From assembly GCA_964637565.1 (NCBI GenBank), contig CAZWTY010000079.1:1-21025 (forward strand): DNA of 21,025 nt, in the 5' to 3' direction. Shown here piece by piece: positions 6,764-13,537 of the stretch. The DNA comes from DYJE01 sp964637565 (GTDB lineage Bacteria; Desulfobacterota; Desulfobacteria; Desulfobacterales; Desulfolunaceae). The number at the start of each line of letters is the position of its first letter. The first letter of the stretch is position 1. A program made the position numbers and the translations under genes. Below the pieces are notes generated by a model. The model did not search any database. It was not told where the DNA came from and worked only from the letters and a program-made list of their open reading frames with translations.

Positions 6764-8743
6764 TCAATACGGCACCATCAAAAGCCCCATCAGGGTCAGG
6801 AACATGTAGACGATGTAGGTGTGCATCTTGCCGTTCTGTAGTTTCCGGATTGTGCCCAGGCGGTCGTTGGTCCAGGCGAAAAGGGGCAGGTAGATCTTTT
6901 CGAGCACCGTTTCCGGAACATGGCTTTCGAATGTCGAAGGGGCCGGAAAGCTGGAGTGGATGCGTGGCCAGTGGGTGTGGGGCCTGAGAACCCCGCGAAA
7001 CAGTCCGGTGAGGGTGTCGGCGAAGGAGGCGGCCGTGTACTGCATGCGGGCTGTGGGGGCCAGGTAGCCGCAGCCCCAGGTGACCGAACGGGTTGCGGTG
7101 GTGGTCTTGATTTTTAAGGTGTAGGCCAGGAAAACCAGAACCACCAGGGCCATGGACAGCACGCTGATCCAGCCCAAGGGGGCCAGGGCGGCGAGTTCGG
7201 CGTCGTTGAGAAACATGGCGCTGAACGAGGCTACGGCCGATTCCAGAAGGGGGGCCGCCAACAGGGGGATCACGCCGATAAGAACGCAGATCGAACCGAG
7301 AACGGCCATGGGCCCCAGCATGTTCCGGGGCGCTTCGTGGGCTGCGGGGAGATCGCTGTCCCGGGGTTCTCCCAGGAAAACCACCCCGAACACTTTGACG
7401 AAACAGGCCAGGGCAAGACCCCCGATAAGGGCCAGGGCCGGGGCGGCCAGGGCCGAGGTGGCGGCGGCCGCTCCGGCTCCGTTGACGGCGCTTTTGAAGA
7501 GACCGAGGTAGATGAACATCTCGCTGATGAAGCCGTTCAGGGGAGGAAGGCCGCAGATGGCGATGGCCCCGGTGAGGAACAGCAGGGCAGTTTTCGGCAT
7601 GGTTTTGATCAGGCCGCCCATGCGGTCGATCTCCCGGGTTCCCAGGCTGTGGATCACCGATCCGGCCCCGAGGAAAAGCAGGGCCTTGAACACGGCGTGG
7701 TTCAGCACATGGAGCATGGCTCCGGCCATGCCGAGGACGACCAGCACCGGCTGACTTGTGGCCAGGCCCAGAAGGCCCAGGCCCAGGCCCATGAGGATGA
7801 TGCCGATGTTTTCAATGCTGTGGTAGGCCAAAAGCCGTTTCAGGTCGTGCTGGGCCAGGGCGAACACCACGCCAAAAACACCCGAGACAGCTCCCAGGGT
7901 GAGAACCGTCACGCCCCACCACCAGGGGATGTTGTCGAAAAAGGACAGGGTGCGGATGATTCCGTAGATGCCGATTTTCAGGATGACCCCGGACATCACC
8001 GCCGAAACGTGGCTGGGCGCGTTGGCGTGGGCCGAGGGCAGCCACACGTGGAAAGGCATCATCCCGGCCTTGATGCCGAATCCGAACAGGGTGACGAGGA
8101 ACAGAACCCCTGCCATGGGGGAAGCGGCGCTGATCGAGCCCGCCGCCGGAAAGGCGAAGGTGTCGGTCAAGGTCCTCAGCAGCGTGAACAGGGCGAAAAG
8201 GCTGAGGGTGCTGATATGGGTGCAGATCAGGTAGAGTATCCCCGACTCCCGGACCTCCCGATCCGTGTCTTCGGGGATGATGATGAAAAAGGCCGAAAGG
8301 GCCATGATTTCCCAGGCGAAAAGGAACAGGAGGGCGGACCGGGCCAGGGTCACCCAGATCAGGCCGGAAACCAGAAGGCCGAAAAAGGCGCTGAGTTTTC
8401 CTATGTTCCGGGGTTTTTCCGCAGCGGGCCAGTAGCCCAGGGCGTAAACGCTGCAACAGGACGCCACGATGAGGATGGGCAGGGCGAAAAAAGCGGAAAG
8501 GGGGTCCACGGCCGTGATCATGGGGCCGTAGGGAACGGACCAGCTGAGTTCATGGGTCAGGCTCAGCCGGTTCAGGAGGACCACAAGGGCCCCGGAAATC
8601 CCTGTCAGGGCTGAGGCGATCATGAAACCTGCGGCCATCCTCTGCCCCTTTTCGGGACGGACAAGGCGGAACGCCAGGGGAAGGCCCGACAGGGCGGCGA
8701 GAAGGGAAGACAGCATGATCAGGTAGAGCGGGGCGTAGGTCAT
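6764..8743 (-). CDS. hyfB: HyfB-like proton-translocating antiporter subunit
   Basis: A 659-residue polytopic membrane protein of the Mrp antiporter/NuoL-NuoM family, closest in architecture to HyfB of hydrogenase 4, including the C-terminal segment around WGCGY. Proton-path residues are present: Glu145 (FAWEIMAL), Lys225 (GIKAGMMPFHVWLP) and Lys256 (GVILKIGIYG), plus the HAVFKALLFLGAG segment. It should pump protons or sodium when the complex is oxidised. ATG 8743 is preferred to the adjacent ATG 8746 because GGAAGGA then lies seven bases away. It is the last gene of a minus-strand run and is separated from hyfC, hyfE, hyfF and hyfG, which lie on the other strand almost 2 kb away; in most genomes hyfB directly precedes hyfC. 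A long hairpin lies between it and the preceding EIIA-like gene. Confidence 0.9.
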   Translation of the reverse strand: MTYAPLYLIMLSSLLAALSGLPLAFRLVRPEKGQRMAAGFMIASALTGISGALVVLLNRLSLTHELSWSVPYGPMITAVDPLSAFFALPILIVASCCSVYALGYWPAAEKPRNIGKLSAFFGLLVSGLIWVTLARSALLFLFAWEIMALSAFFIIIPEDTDREVRESGILYLICTHISTLSLFALFTLLRTLTDTFAFPAAGSISAASPMAGVLFLVTLFGFGIKAGMMPFHVWLPSAHANAPSHVSAVMSGVILKIGIYGIIRTLSFFDNIPWWWGVTVLTLGAVSGVFGVVFALAQHDLKRLLAYHSIENIGIILMGLGLGLLGLATSQPVLVVLGMAGAMLHVLNHAVFKALLFLGAGSVIHSLGTREIDRMGGLIKTMPKTALLFLTGAIAICGLPPLNGFISEMFIYLGLFKSAVNGAGAAAATSALAAPALALIGGLALACFVKVFGVVFLGEPRDSDLPAAHEAPRNMLGPMAVLGSICVLIGVIPLLAAPLLESAVASFSAMFLNDAELAALAPLGWISVLSMALVVLVFLAYTLKIKTTTATRSVTWGCGYLAPTARMQYTAASFADTLTGLFRGVLRPHTHWPRIHSSFPAPSTFESHVPETVLEKIYLPLFAWTNDRLGTIRKLQNGKMHTYIVYMFLTLMGLLMVPY

Positions 8744-8795
8744 CATCAGTTCCTTCCGGATCGTGTGAACGGTTTTTCGACCACGACGACATCCA

Positions 8796-8903
8796 ATGCC
8801 GTTTTCTTAAAGTCATTTACCTGGGTTGGCCTTTGTAGGTCGGGCTTTCGCCCGACATTCGCGTCGGGCGAAAGCCCGACCTACGGCATCAAGGAAACGG
8901 CAT
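8796..8903. repeat. Long perfect REP-like hairpin with flanking inverted repeat
   Basis: Two 22-base arms (8835-8856 and 8863-8884) are perfectly complementary around the loop ATTCGC; each arm itself contains the block GTCGGGC or its complement. A second, outer inverted repeat encloses it: ATGCCGTTTTCTT (8796-8808) and AAGGAAACGGCAT (8891-8903), matching at 12 of 13 positions. It lies between the EIIA-like stop and the hyfB-like start. It could cut transcription between the two genes, stabilise the upstream message, or be a small mobile palindromic element. It shares GTAGGTCGG with the hairpin at 131-151. Confidence 0.8.
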
Positions 8904-8908
8904 TTCGG

Positions 8909-9577
8909 TTACATCGTCTCCATGGTCTTCAGAATCCCCAGAATTGTCTGCCTGTCGGCCCGGTCTGTCAACGCCTTTTTCAGATCCTGGTTTTTCAGGG
9001 CGTAGGACAGGCTGGATAACAGGTGAAGGTGGACTTTCACCGTGGGGCTGGTCAGGGTAAAGAGAACGGTGACGGGTTTTCCGTCCGGGGCGTCGAAGTC
9101 CACGGGTTCTTCGAGAAAGCACAGGGCGATTTTCGACACGGGAAGCTGGAGGAGAATGGGGTTCCTGACGTGGGGAATGGCGATGCCGTCCCCGATGGCC
9201 GTGGTTCCCACCGCTTCCCGGGTGAGAAGCACCTGGAGCAGGAATTCCGGGTCGATCTCCTCGGAAAGGTCCAAAAGGTCCACCACGTTCTTCAGGATGG
9301 TTTCCTTGTCATGGCCTTGCACGTTGTAATGGATGCCTCCCGCTTCCACCGCCTCGAAAATGCTGGGCATGTGGACACTGTCATCGTCCCTGATCTTGAA
9401 AACAGAAGGGTCGACCTTGAGCCCCCTGGCCGTGGCCCACTCCAGGAGTTCGGCCCGGTTGATCATGTATTCGCCGCGCACCGTCTCGGCCGGAAGCCGT
9501 TCTTTCCTGATCCACTGAATCACGGATTTTTCCTCGGCCTGGAGCGCGTTGGCCGCGTCGGTGATGTTCATCAGCAT
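8909..9577 (-). CDS. PTS EIIA (PtsN/fructose-type) domain protein with N-terminal DNA-binding helix-turn-helix
   Basis: About residues 1-55 resemble an excisionase/MerR-like helix-turn-helix (ITDAANALQAEEKSVIQWIR, then a wing). About residues 75-222 form an EIIA domain of the fructose/nitrogen type, with the phosphorylatable His136 in GIAIPHVRNP. No sugar-transport domain is attached and no PTS permease is nearby, so a regulatory role is more likely than sugar uptake. ATG 9577 is chosen because CAGGA lies nine bases upstream; a frame extending 21 codons further has no visible ribosome site and would run through the palindrome GTTTTTTAAAAAAC at 9601-9614, which instead may be an operator. The downstream gene on the same strand is hyfB-like, so this protein may control or sense the state of the Ehr complex. 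That link is inference from position. Confidence 0.8.
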   Translation of the reverse strand: MLMNITDAANALQAEEKSVIQWIRKERLPAETVRGEYMINRAELLEWATARGLKVDPSVFKIRDDDSVHMPSIFEAVEAGGIHYNVQGHDKETILKNVVDLLDLSEEIDPEFLLQVLLTREAVGTTAIGDGIAIPHVRNPILLQLPVSKIALCFLEEPVDFDAPDGKPVTVLFTLTSPTVKVHLHLLSSLSYALKNQDLKKALTDRADRQTILGILKTMETM

Positions 9578-9729
9578 AGCGTGTTGTCCTGCATGGGTGT
9601 GTTTTTTAAAAAACTCATAATAAAACCGCCGGTTGGTCAAGGGATGGTTGTTTGTTTTTAAGTGCTTGTTTTATATTTTGAAACGGCACAAACGAGGTTT
9701 CTGTCCAGTACAGTTCGTTGCCAGGAGCC

Positions 9730-9999
9730 TCATTCTTCAACCCATGATGGCAATGAGGCGCCCGTTGCATCGGAATACAATGTTTCAGGCGCGACATCAA
9801 TTTCATCCTGCCATGTTATGATTCCCAAATCTTTGTTTATTTCAAAATTCTTAAAAAATTCCAAGTCTTTAAACTTATCAAACACACCACCTGATTTCAG
9901 GTATTTCGTAAAGTCAACGATTCCCTTTTTCCCGTTATCAAAACAAAATTCAATTTGATATCCGGTAATATACTTACATGAAATGACATCTGGTATCAT
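9730..9999 (-). CDS. DUF2442 family protein
   Basis: An 89-residue protein matching the general pattern of DUF2442: a short strand-rich body (YQIEFCFDNGKKGIVDF), a Phe-rich middle and the motif GIITWQDEIDVAPETLY near the C-terminus. The function of the family is not established. It follows the DUF4160 gene by 11 bases, with AGGGGG overlapping the DUF4160 stop and serving as ribosome site. DUF4160-DUF2442 pairs are common and toxin-antitoxin-like behaviour has been suspected, but nothing here proves it. Base composition is clearly more AT-rich than the surrounding hyf genes, pointing to separate acquisition. Confidence 0.8.
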   Translation of the reverse strand: MIPDVISCKYITGYQIEFCFDNGKKGIVDFTKYLKSGGVFDKFKDLEFFKNFEINKDLGIITWQDEIDVAPETLYSDATGASLPSWVEE

Positions 10000-10010
10000 G
10001 AATTATCCCC

Positions 10011-10232
10011 CTATTTCAAAGGTTCGATTTTAGGAAGAGGTTGTTTTTTTCTGGCCAGTTCCCAGACACTCAGTAATTCTTCCTTATGTTGAGAGGCCCA
10101 TTCGACCACGAGGCCCAGTGCCCTTGGGGGGAATATGCCATCCAGAACCCGGAGACTCATGATCTCAACAACGATGCTGTCTTTCCCGTAACGGGCATGG
10201 AAATGCGGAGGATTGTGATCATCAAAGAACAT
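10011..10232 (-). CDS. DUF4160 family protein, 5' end interrupted by an in-frame TGA
   Basis: The readable frame gives 73 residues with the DUF4160 hallmark FFDDHNPPHFHARYG and the tail ALGLVVEWASQHKEEL. Reading upstream in the same frame to the ATG at 10271 gives M-P-E-I-stop-R-F-Y-G-I-I-I-A-M, so the normal family start (MPxISRF.GI.I.M) is present but its fifth codon, usually Ser, is TGA at 10259-10257. A strong GAGAGG lies five bases before ATG 10271, while the internal ATG 10232 has only a weak GGAAT. The gene may therefore be a recent nonsense mutant, be rescued by re-initiation at 10232, or carry a sequencing error. Selenocysteine is very unlikely. Function of the family is unknown. Confidence 0.75.
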   Translation of the reverse strand: MFFDDHNPPHFHARYGKDSIVVEIMSLRVLDGIFPPRALGLVVEWASQHKEELLSVWELARKKQPLPKIEPLK

Positions 10233-10347
10233 GGCGATGATTATTCCATAAAACCTTCATATTTCAGGCATTGAGGCCTCTCTTTGAATGTTGATTGAAG
10301 AAAAATATCACTGACAGATTATTGCTCTGCAACATATATTTCAAACG

Positions 10348-10357
10348 CGCTTAAAGC
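10348..10357. promoter_or_regulatory. Candidate shared operator CGCTTAAAGC upstream of hyfC
   Basis: The ten bases CGCTTAAAGC, with palindromic core GCTTAAAGC, recur exactly at 18258-18267 in the control region of the molybdate regulator and modA. Here the site lies 16 bases before the putative -35 of the hyfC promoter and also upstream of the divergent DUF4160 gene. Shared regulation is an inference. Confidence 0.3.
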
Positions 10358-10372
10358 ACGGGTTATTATGGG

Positions 10373-10401
10373 TTGACTTGAAAACCGATATAACATATCG
10401 T
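10373..10401 (+). promoter_or_regulatory. Putative promoter of the hyfCEFG-type operon with overlapping palindrome
   Basis: TTGACT (10373-10378) is followed after 17 bases by TATCGT (10396-10401). The palindrome CGATAT-AAC-ATATCG (10386-10400) covers the -10 region and could be a repressor site. The leader to the hyfC-like GTG would be about 115 bases. The -10 is imperfect, so confidence is moderate. Confidence 0.4.
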
Positions 10402-10521
10402 TTTTGGCACATGTCATCAAGCACGAACATCGTTCTTTGAGCACCGGCTGCCTTGGATGTTTCGGACACCTCGAGAGACACCGGTTGGATTCCGTCCACA
10501 CATATCAGGGGAAAACGACTC

Positions 10522-11424
10522 GTGACAACCTTCATCATCCATGGCCTTCTGGTGATCCTCATGCCACCGCTCCTTCTGGGGGTCATCACCAAAACCAAGG
10601 CGGCGTTCGCGGGCCGCGAAGGCGCGCCCTGGCTCCAGCCCTACCACGATATTTTGAAATTATTGAGGAAAGACGCGGTCTACAGCCGGACCACCAGCTG
10701 GGTGTTTACGGCCGGTCCCGTGGTCACCCTGGCGGCCACCGCCGTGGCGGCCCTGCTCGTTCCCCTGGGAAACCACGGCGCGCCGGTGGCTTTTTCCGGC
10801 GACATGCTGCTTTTCGCCTACCTTCTCGGCCTCACCCGGTTTTTCACCACCCTCGCGGCCCTGGACACCGGGTCCAGCTTTGAAGGCATGGGGGCGGCCC
10901 GTGAAGTGACTTACTCCTGCCTGGCCGAACCGGCGCTTTTCTTCGCCCTGGTCACCCTGGCGAAGATGAGCGGCAGCCTGTCCCTGACCCGCATGCTGAC
11001 TTTTTCCTCCCCGTCGGCCTGGGCCGGAGCGGTGACCGTGCTCCTCACCGCCTCCCTTTTCATCGTGCTCCTGTCGGAAAACTGCCGGATTCCCTTTGAC
11101 GATCCCAACACCCACCTGGAACTCACCATGGTCCACGAGGTCATGGTCCTGGATCACAGCGGCCCGGCTTTCGGGTTCATTCTCTACGCCTCGGCCATGA
11201 AACTGTTCTTGTTCGCCGCGGTTTTCCTGAACGTGGCCCTGCCGTTTCGAACCGGTCATCCGGCTTTGGACTGGCTGGTGTTCGTCGCCGGCATGCTCGC
11301 CATCGCCGTGGCCGTGGGGGTGACCGAATCGGTGATGGCCCGGCTGCGCCTGACCCAGATCCCGCTGATGCTGATCACGGCCACCGTGCTTTCCGCTTTT
11401 TCCACCCTTCTGATTTTCAGGTGA
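10522..11424 (+). CDS. hyfC: HyfC-like membrane subunit (NuoH family)
   Basis: About 300 residues with some eight membrane segments, of the NuoH/HyfC family that anchors the peripheral arm and couples redox change to ion movement. The family segments GREGAPWLQPYHDILKLLRK, LDTGSSFEGMGAAREVTYS and NCRIPFDDPNTHLELTMVHE are all present, including the acidic residues lining the inner cavity. I start at GTG 10522 because AGGGGA precedes it and HyfC proteins begin at the following membrane segment; a longer frame from ATG 10453 adds 23 residues with no family resemblance. It is the first gene of the plus-strand operon, ending five bases before hyfE. The usual hyfB neighbour is on the other strand. 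Confidence 0.9.
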   Translation: MTTFIIHGLLVILMPPLLLGVITKTKAAFAGREGAPWLQPYHDILKLLRKDAVYSRTTSWVFTAGPVVTLAATAVAALLVPLGNHGAPVAFSGDMLLFAYLLGLTRFFTTLAALDTGSSFEGMGAAREVTYSCLAEPALFFALVTLAKMSGSLSLTRMLTFSSPSAWAGAVTVLLTASLFIVLLSENCRIPFDDPNTHLELTMVHEVMVLDHSGPAFGFILYASAMKLFLFAAVFLNVALPFRTGHPALDWLVFVAGMLAIAVAVGVTESVMARLRLTQIPLMLITATVLSAFSTLLIFR

Positions 11425-11429
11425 CGCCC

Positions 11430-12098
11430 ATGGAACAGCTCGCCCATCTTCCCCAGACCCTGTTTCTGGCCGACCAGCTCCTGGTGGCCGTGCTTCTGAT
11501 CAACTTCGTGATGCTGGCCTCGAGCCGCCTGATGTTCTGCATCCGGGCCGCTGCGGTCCAGGGTGTGATCCTGGGTCTCCTTCCGGGCATCATCCACCCC
11601 TTTTCCTTTCACATCGCCGTCATCACGGTCCTGATCATCGTGGGCAAGGGGATCGTGATTCCGAACATGATCGGGAAAGCGGTGCGGGAAGTCCACATCA
11701 AACGGGAGTTCGAACCGTTTCTCGGCTACATTCCGGCCCTGATCCTGGGCGCGGCCCTTACGGCGGCGGCTTTTGTATTCGCCCGGCGCCTGCCCCTGGC
11801 CCCGGAACACGAGGCCCTTTTGTTCGTGCCCGCCTCCTTTTCCACCGTGGTCACCGGGTTTCTGATCCTCACCACCCGGAGAAAGGCCATATCCCAGGTG
11901 ATCGGCTACCTGGTCCTTGAAAACGGGATTTTCATTTTCGGCCTGCTTCTCTCGGAAGCCATGCCGGTGCTGGTGGAAGCCGGGGTGCTCCTCGACCTTT
12001 TGGTGGGCGTTTTCGTCATGGCCATCGTCATCAACCATATCAGCCGGGAGTTCTCGTCCACCGACACCTCCCGCCTGCGAACTTTGAAAGAGGAATGA
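11430..12098 (+). CDS. hyfE: HyfE-like membrane subunit
   Basis: A 222-residue, highly hydrophobic protein with about six or seven membrane spans. The N-terminal region follows HyfE and the C-terminal half contains a NuoK-like segment (ISQVIGYLVLENGIFIFGLL) with the conserved Glu of that family. It is expected to be part of the proton-conducting membrane arm. ATG 11430 has AGGTGA at proper spacing, part of which overlaps the hyfC stop; GTG 11421 is a less likely start. The stop overlaps the next reading frame at ATGA (12095), so translation of the operon is tightly coupled. Confidence 0.88.
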   Translation: MEQLAHLPQTLFLADQLLVAVLLINFVMLASSRLMFCIRAAAVQGVILGLLPGIIHPFSFHIAVITVLIIVGKGIVIPNMIGKAVREVHIKREFEPFLGYIPALILGAALTAAAFVFARRLPLAPEHEALLFVPASFSTVVTGFLILTTRRKAISQVIGYLVLENGIFIFGLLLSEAMPVLVEAGVLLDLLVGVFVMAIVINHISREFSSTDTSRLRTLKEE

Positions 12099-12103
12099 TT
12101 CTT

Positions 12104-13537
12104 ATGACGTACCTGTTCGTTCTCTGTCCTCTTTTATTCGCCGCCGTGGCCTGGGGCATCAAAAACCGCCTGAGACCCCTGGTACTTCTTGCCGCGGCCC
12201 TGATTCACCTGTTGTCCACGCTCTGGGTGACCGTGACGCCCCAGAGTCCCGTGGACGGAGGCTGGCTCTGGCTGGACCCCCTGGGACGCATCGTCCTGTT
12301 CTGCATCAGCGTGCTGTTCACCATCTGCGCCTTTTACGCCGTGGGTTACCTGCGTTACTACAACAAACGGTCGAACCGTTTTCTCTGCGTGTGCATGCTG
12401 GTCTGCCTTTCGGCCATGACCCTGGTCTCGATGGCCCAGCATCTGGGGCTTTTCTGGGTGGCCATGGAAACCACCACGCTGACCATGGCGCCCCTGATCT
12501 ACTTCAACCGGAACGCCCGGTCCATCGAGGCCACCTGGAAGTACATCATCATCTGCTCCGTGGGCATCGCCCTGGCGTTTCTCGGGCTGATGTTTCTCGC
12601 CTACTCCACCCATCTGGCCCACAAGGACGCCACACTGATCCTGGGTGAACTCATCGAACAGGCCGGAGACCTGAACAAAGCCTGGCTCCACGCCGCCTTC
12701 GTGTTTCTCATTGTGGGTTACGGCACGAAAATGGGACTCGCCCCCCTCCACGCCTGGAAGCCGGACACCTACGGCGAAGCCCCGGGCATCGTGGGGGCTC
12801 TTCTGGCCGGAGGTCTGGTGAACTGCTCGTTTCTCGCTCTGATCCGGGTCTACCAGGTCTGTCTGGCCTCGGGACCGGAGGTGGTGTTTTTCAACCGGGT
12901 CCTGATCGGCATGGGGCTTCTCTCCATGGCCGTGGCCGGGATCTTCATCGCCAGACAGTCCGATTTCAAGCGGCTTCTGGCCTACTCCAGCGTGGAGCAT
13001 GTGGGAATCCTGTCCATCGGGCTGGGCTTGGGGAAAGGGGCCACCTTCGCCGCCTTGTTTCACATCATCAACAACGGCCTCACCAAAGGCGTTCTCTTTC
13101 TTTCCGCCGGAAACATCCACCGGGCCTATTCCAGCAAAAGCGTCCATGAAGTCCGTGGCGCCCTTCGCCGCCTTCCCTGGTCCGGAGGGCTTTTCATGGC
13201 CGGTTTCGTGGCCATCACCGGATCGCCGCCTTTTTCCCCGTTTATCAGCGAATTCGGCATCGTGGCCGGGGCGTTCCGGCAGGGCCAGAATCTCGTGGGA
13301 GCGTTGTTTCTCTTTTTTCTCGCCGTGATCTTTATCGGGCTGGCCAGGACGGTCCTGCCCGTGGTGCTGGGCGACCCGCCCGAGGACGCTCAGCCGTCCA
13401 GGTACCAGGACAGGATGCTCACCGTGGCGCCCCTTTGTCTGGTCATGCTGATCATTCTCGTTCTGGGAATCTGGCAGCCTCCGTTTCTTATCCGGCTTCT
13501 CGAAGACGGAGCCGCCATGCTGGAGGTGGGACCATGA
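12104..13537 (+). CDS. hyfF: HyfF-like proton-translocating antiporter subunit (NuoN/NuoM family)
   Basis: About 477 residues and some 14 membrane spans. The Mrp-antiporter-type residues are conserved: Glu122 (FWVAMETTTL), Lys209 (GYGTKMGLAPLHAWKPD) and the later Lys in NNGLTKGVLFLSAGN, so the subunit should be pump-competent. ATG 12104 has AGAGGA nine bases before it; ATG 12095, in the same frame, lies directly against that site. The stop overlaps the next gene at ATGA. Together with HyfB and HyfE this gives the complex at least two antiporter-type channels. The annotation as HyfF rather than HyfD rests on position and size. Confidence 0.88.
   Translation: MTYLFVLCPLLFAAVAWGIKNRLRPLVLLAAALIHLLSTLWVTVTPQSPVDGGWLWLDPLGRIVLFCISVLFTICAFYAVGYLRYYNKRSNRFLCVCMLVCLSAMTLVSMAQHLGLFWVAMETTTLTMAPLIYFNRNARSIEATWKYIIICSVGIALAFLGLMFLAYSTHLAHKDATLILGELIEQAGDLNKAWLHAAFVFLIVGYGTKMGLAPLHAWKPDTYGEAPGIVGALLAGGLVNCSFLALIRVYQVCLASGPEVVFFNRVLIGMGLLSMAVAGIFIARQSDFKRLLAYSSVEHVGILSIGLGLGKGATFAALFHIINNGLTKGVLFLSAGNIHRAYSSKSVHEVRGALRRLPWSGGLFMAGFVAITGSPPFSPFISEFGIVAGAFRQGQNLVGALFLFFLAVIFIGLARTVLPVVLGDPPEDAQPSRYQDRMLTVAPLCLVMLIILVLGIWQPPFLIRLLEDGAAMLEVGP

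Noticed and set aside
7337..8614. Plus-strand open frame of 425 codons opposite the hyfB-like gene
   Set aside because: Very Gly/Gln/Glu-rich and antisense to a well-supported HyfB; no domain resemblance.
10257..10259. TGA in the DUF4160 gene as a selenocysteine codon
   Set aside because: The position is Ser in the family, no redox role is known, and no convincing selenocysteine-insertion hairpin follows.
10407..10425. TGGCAC before the hyfC gene as a possible sigma-54 promoter
   Set aside because: The required TTGC does not follow at the correct distance; ATCA is found there instead.
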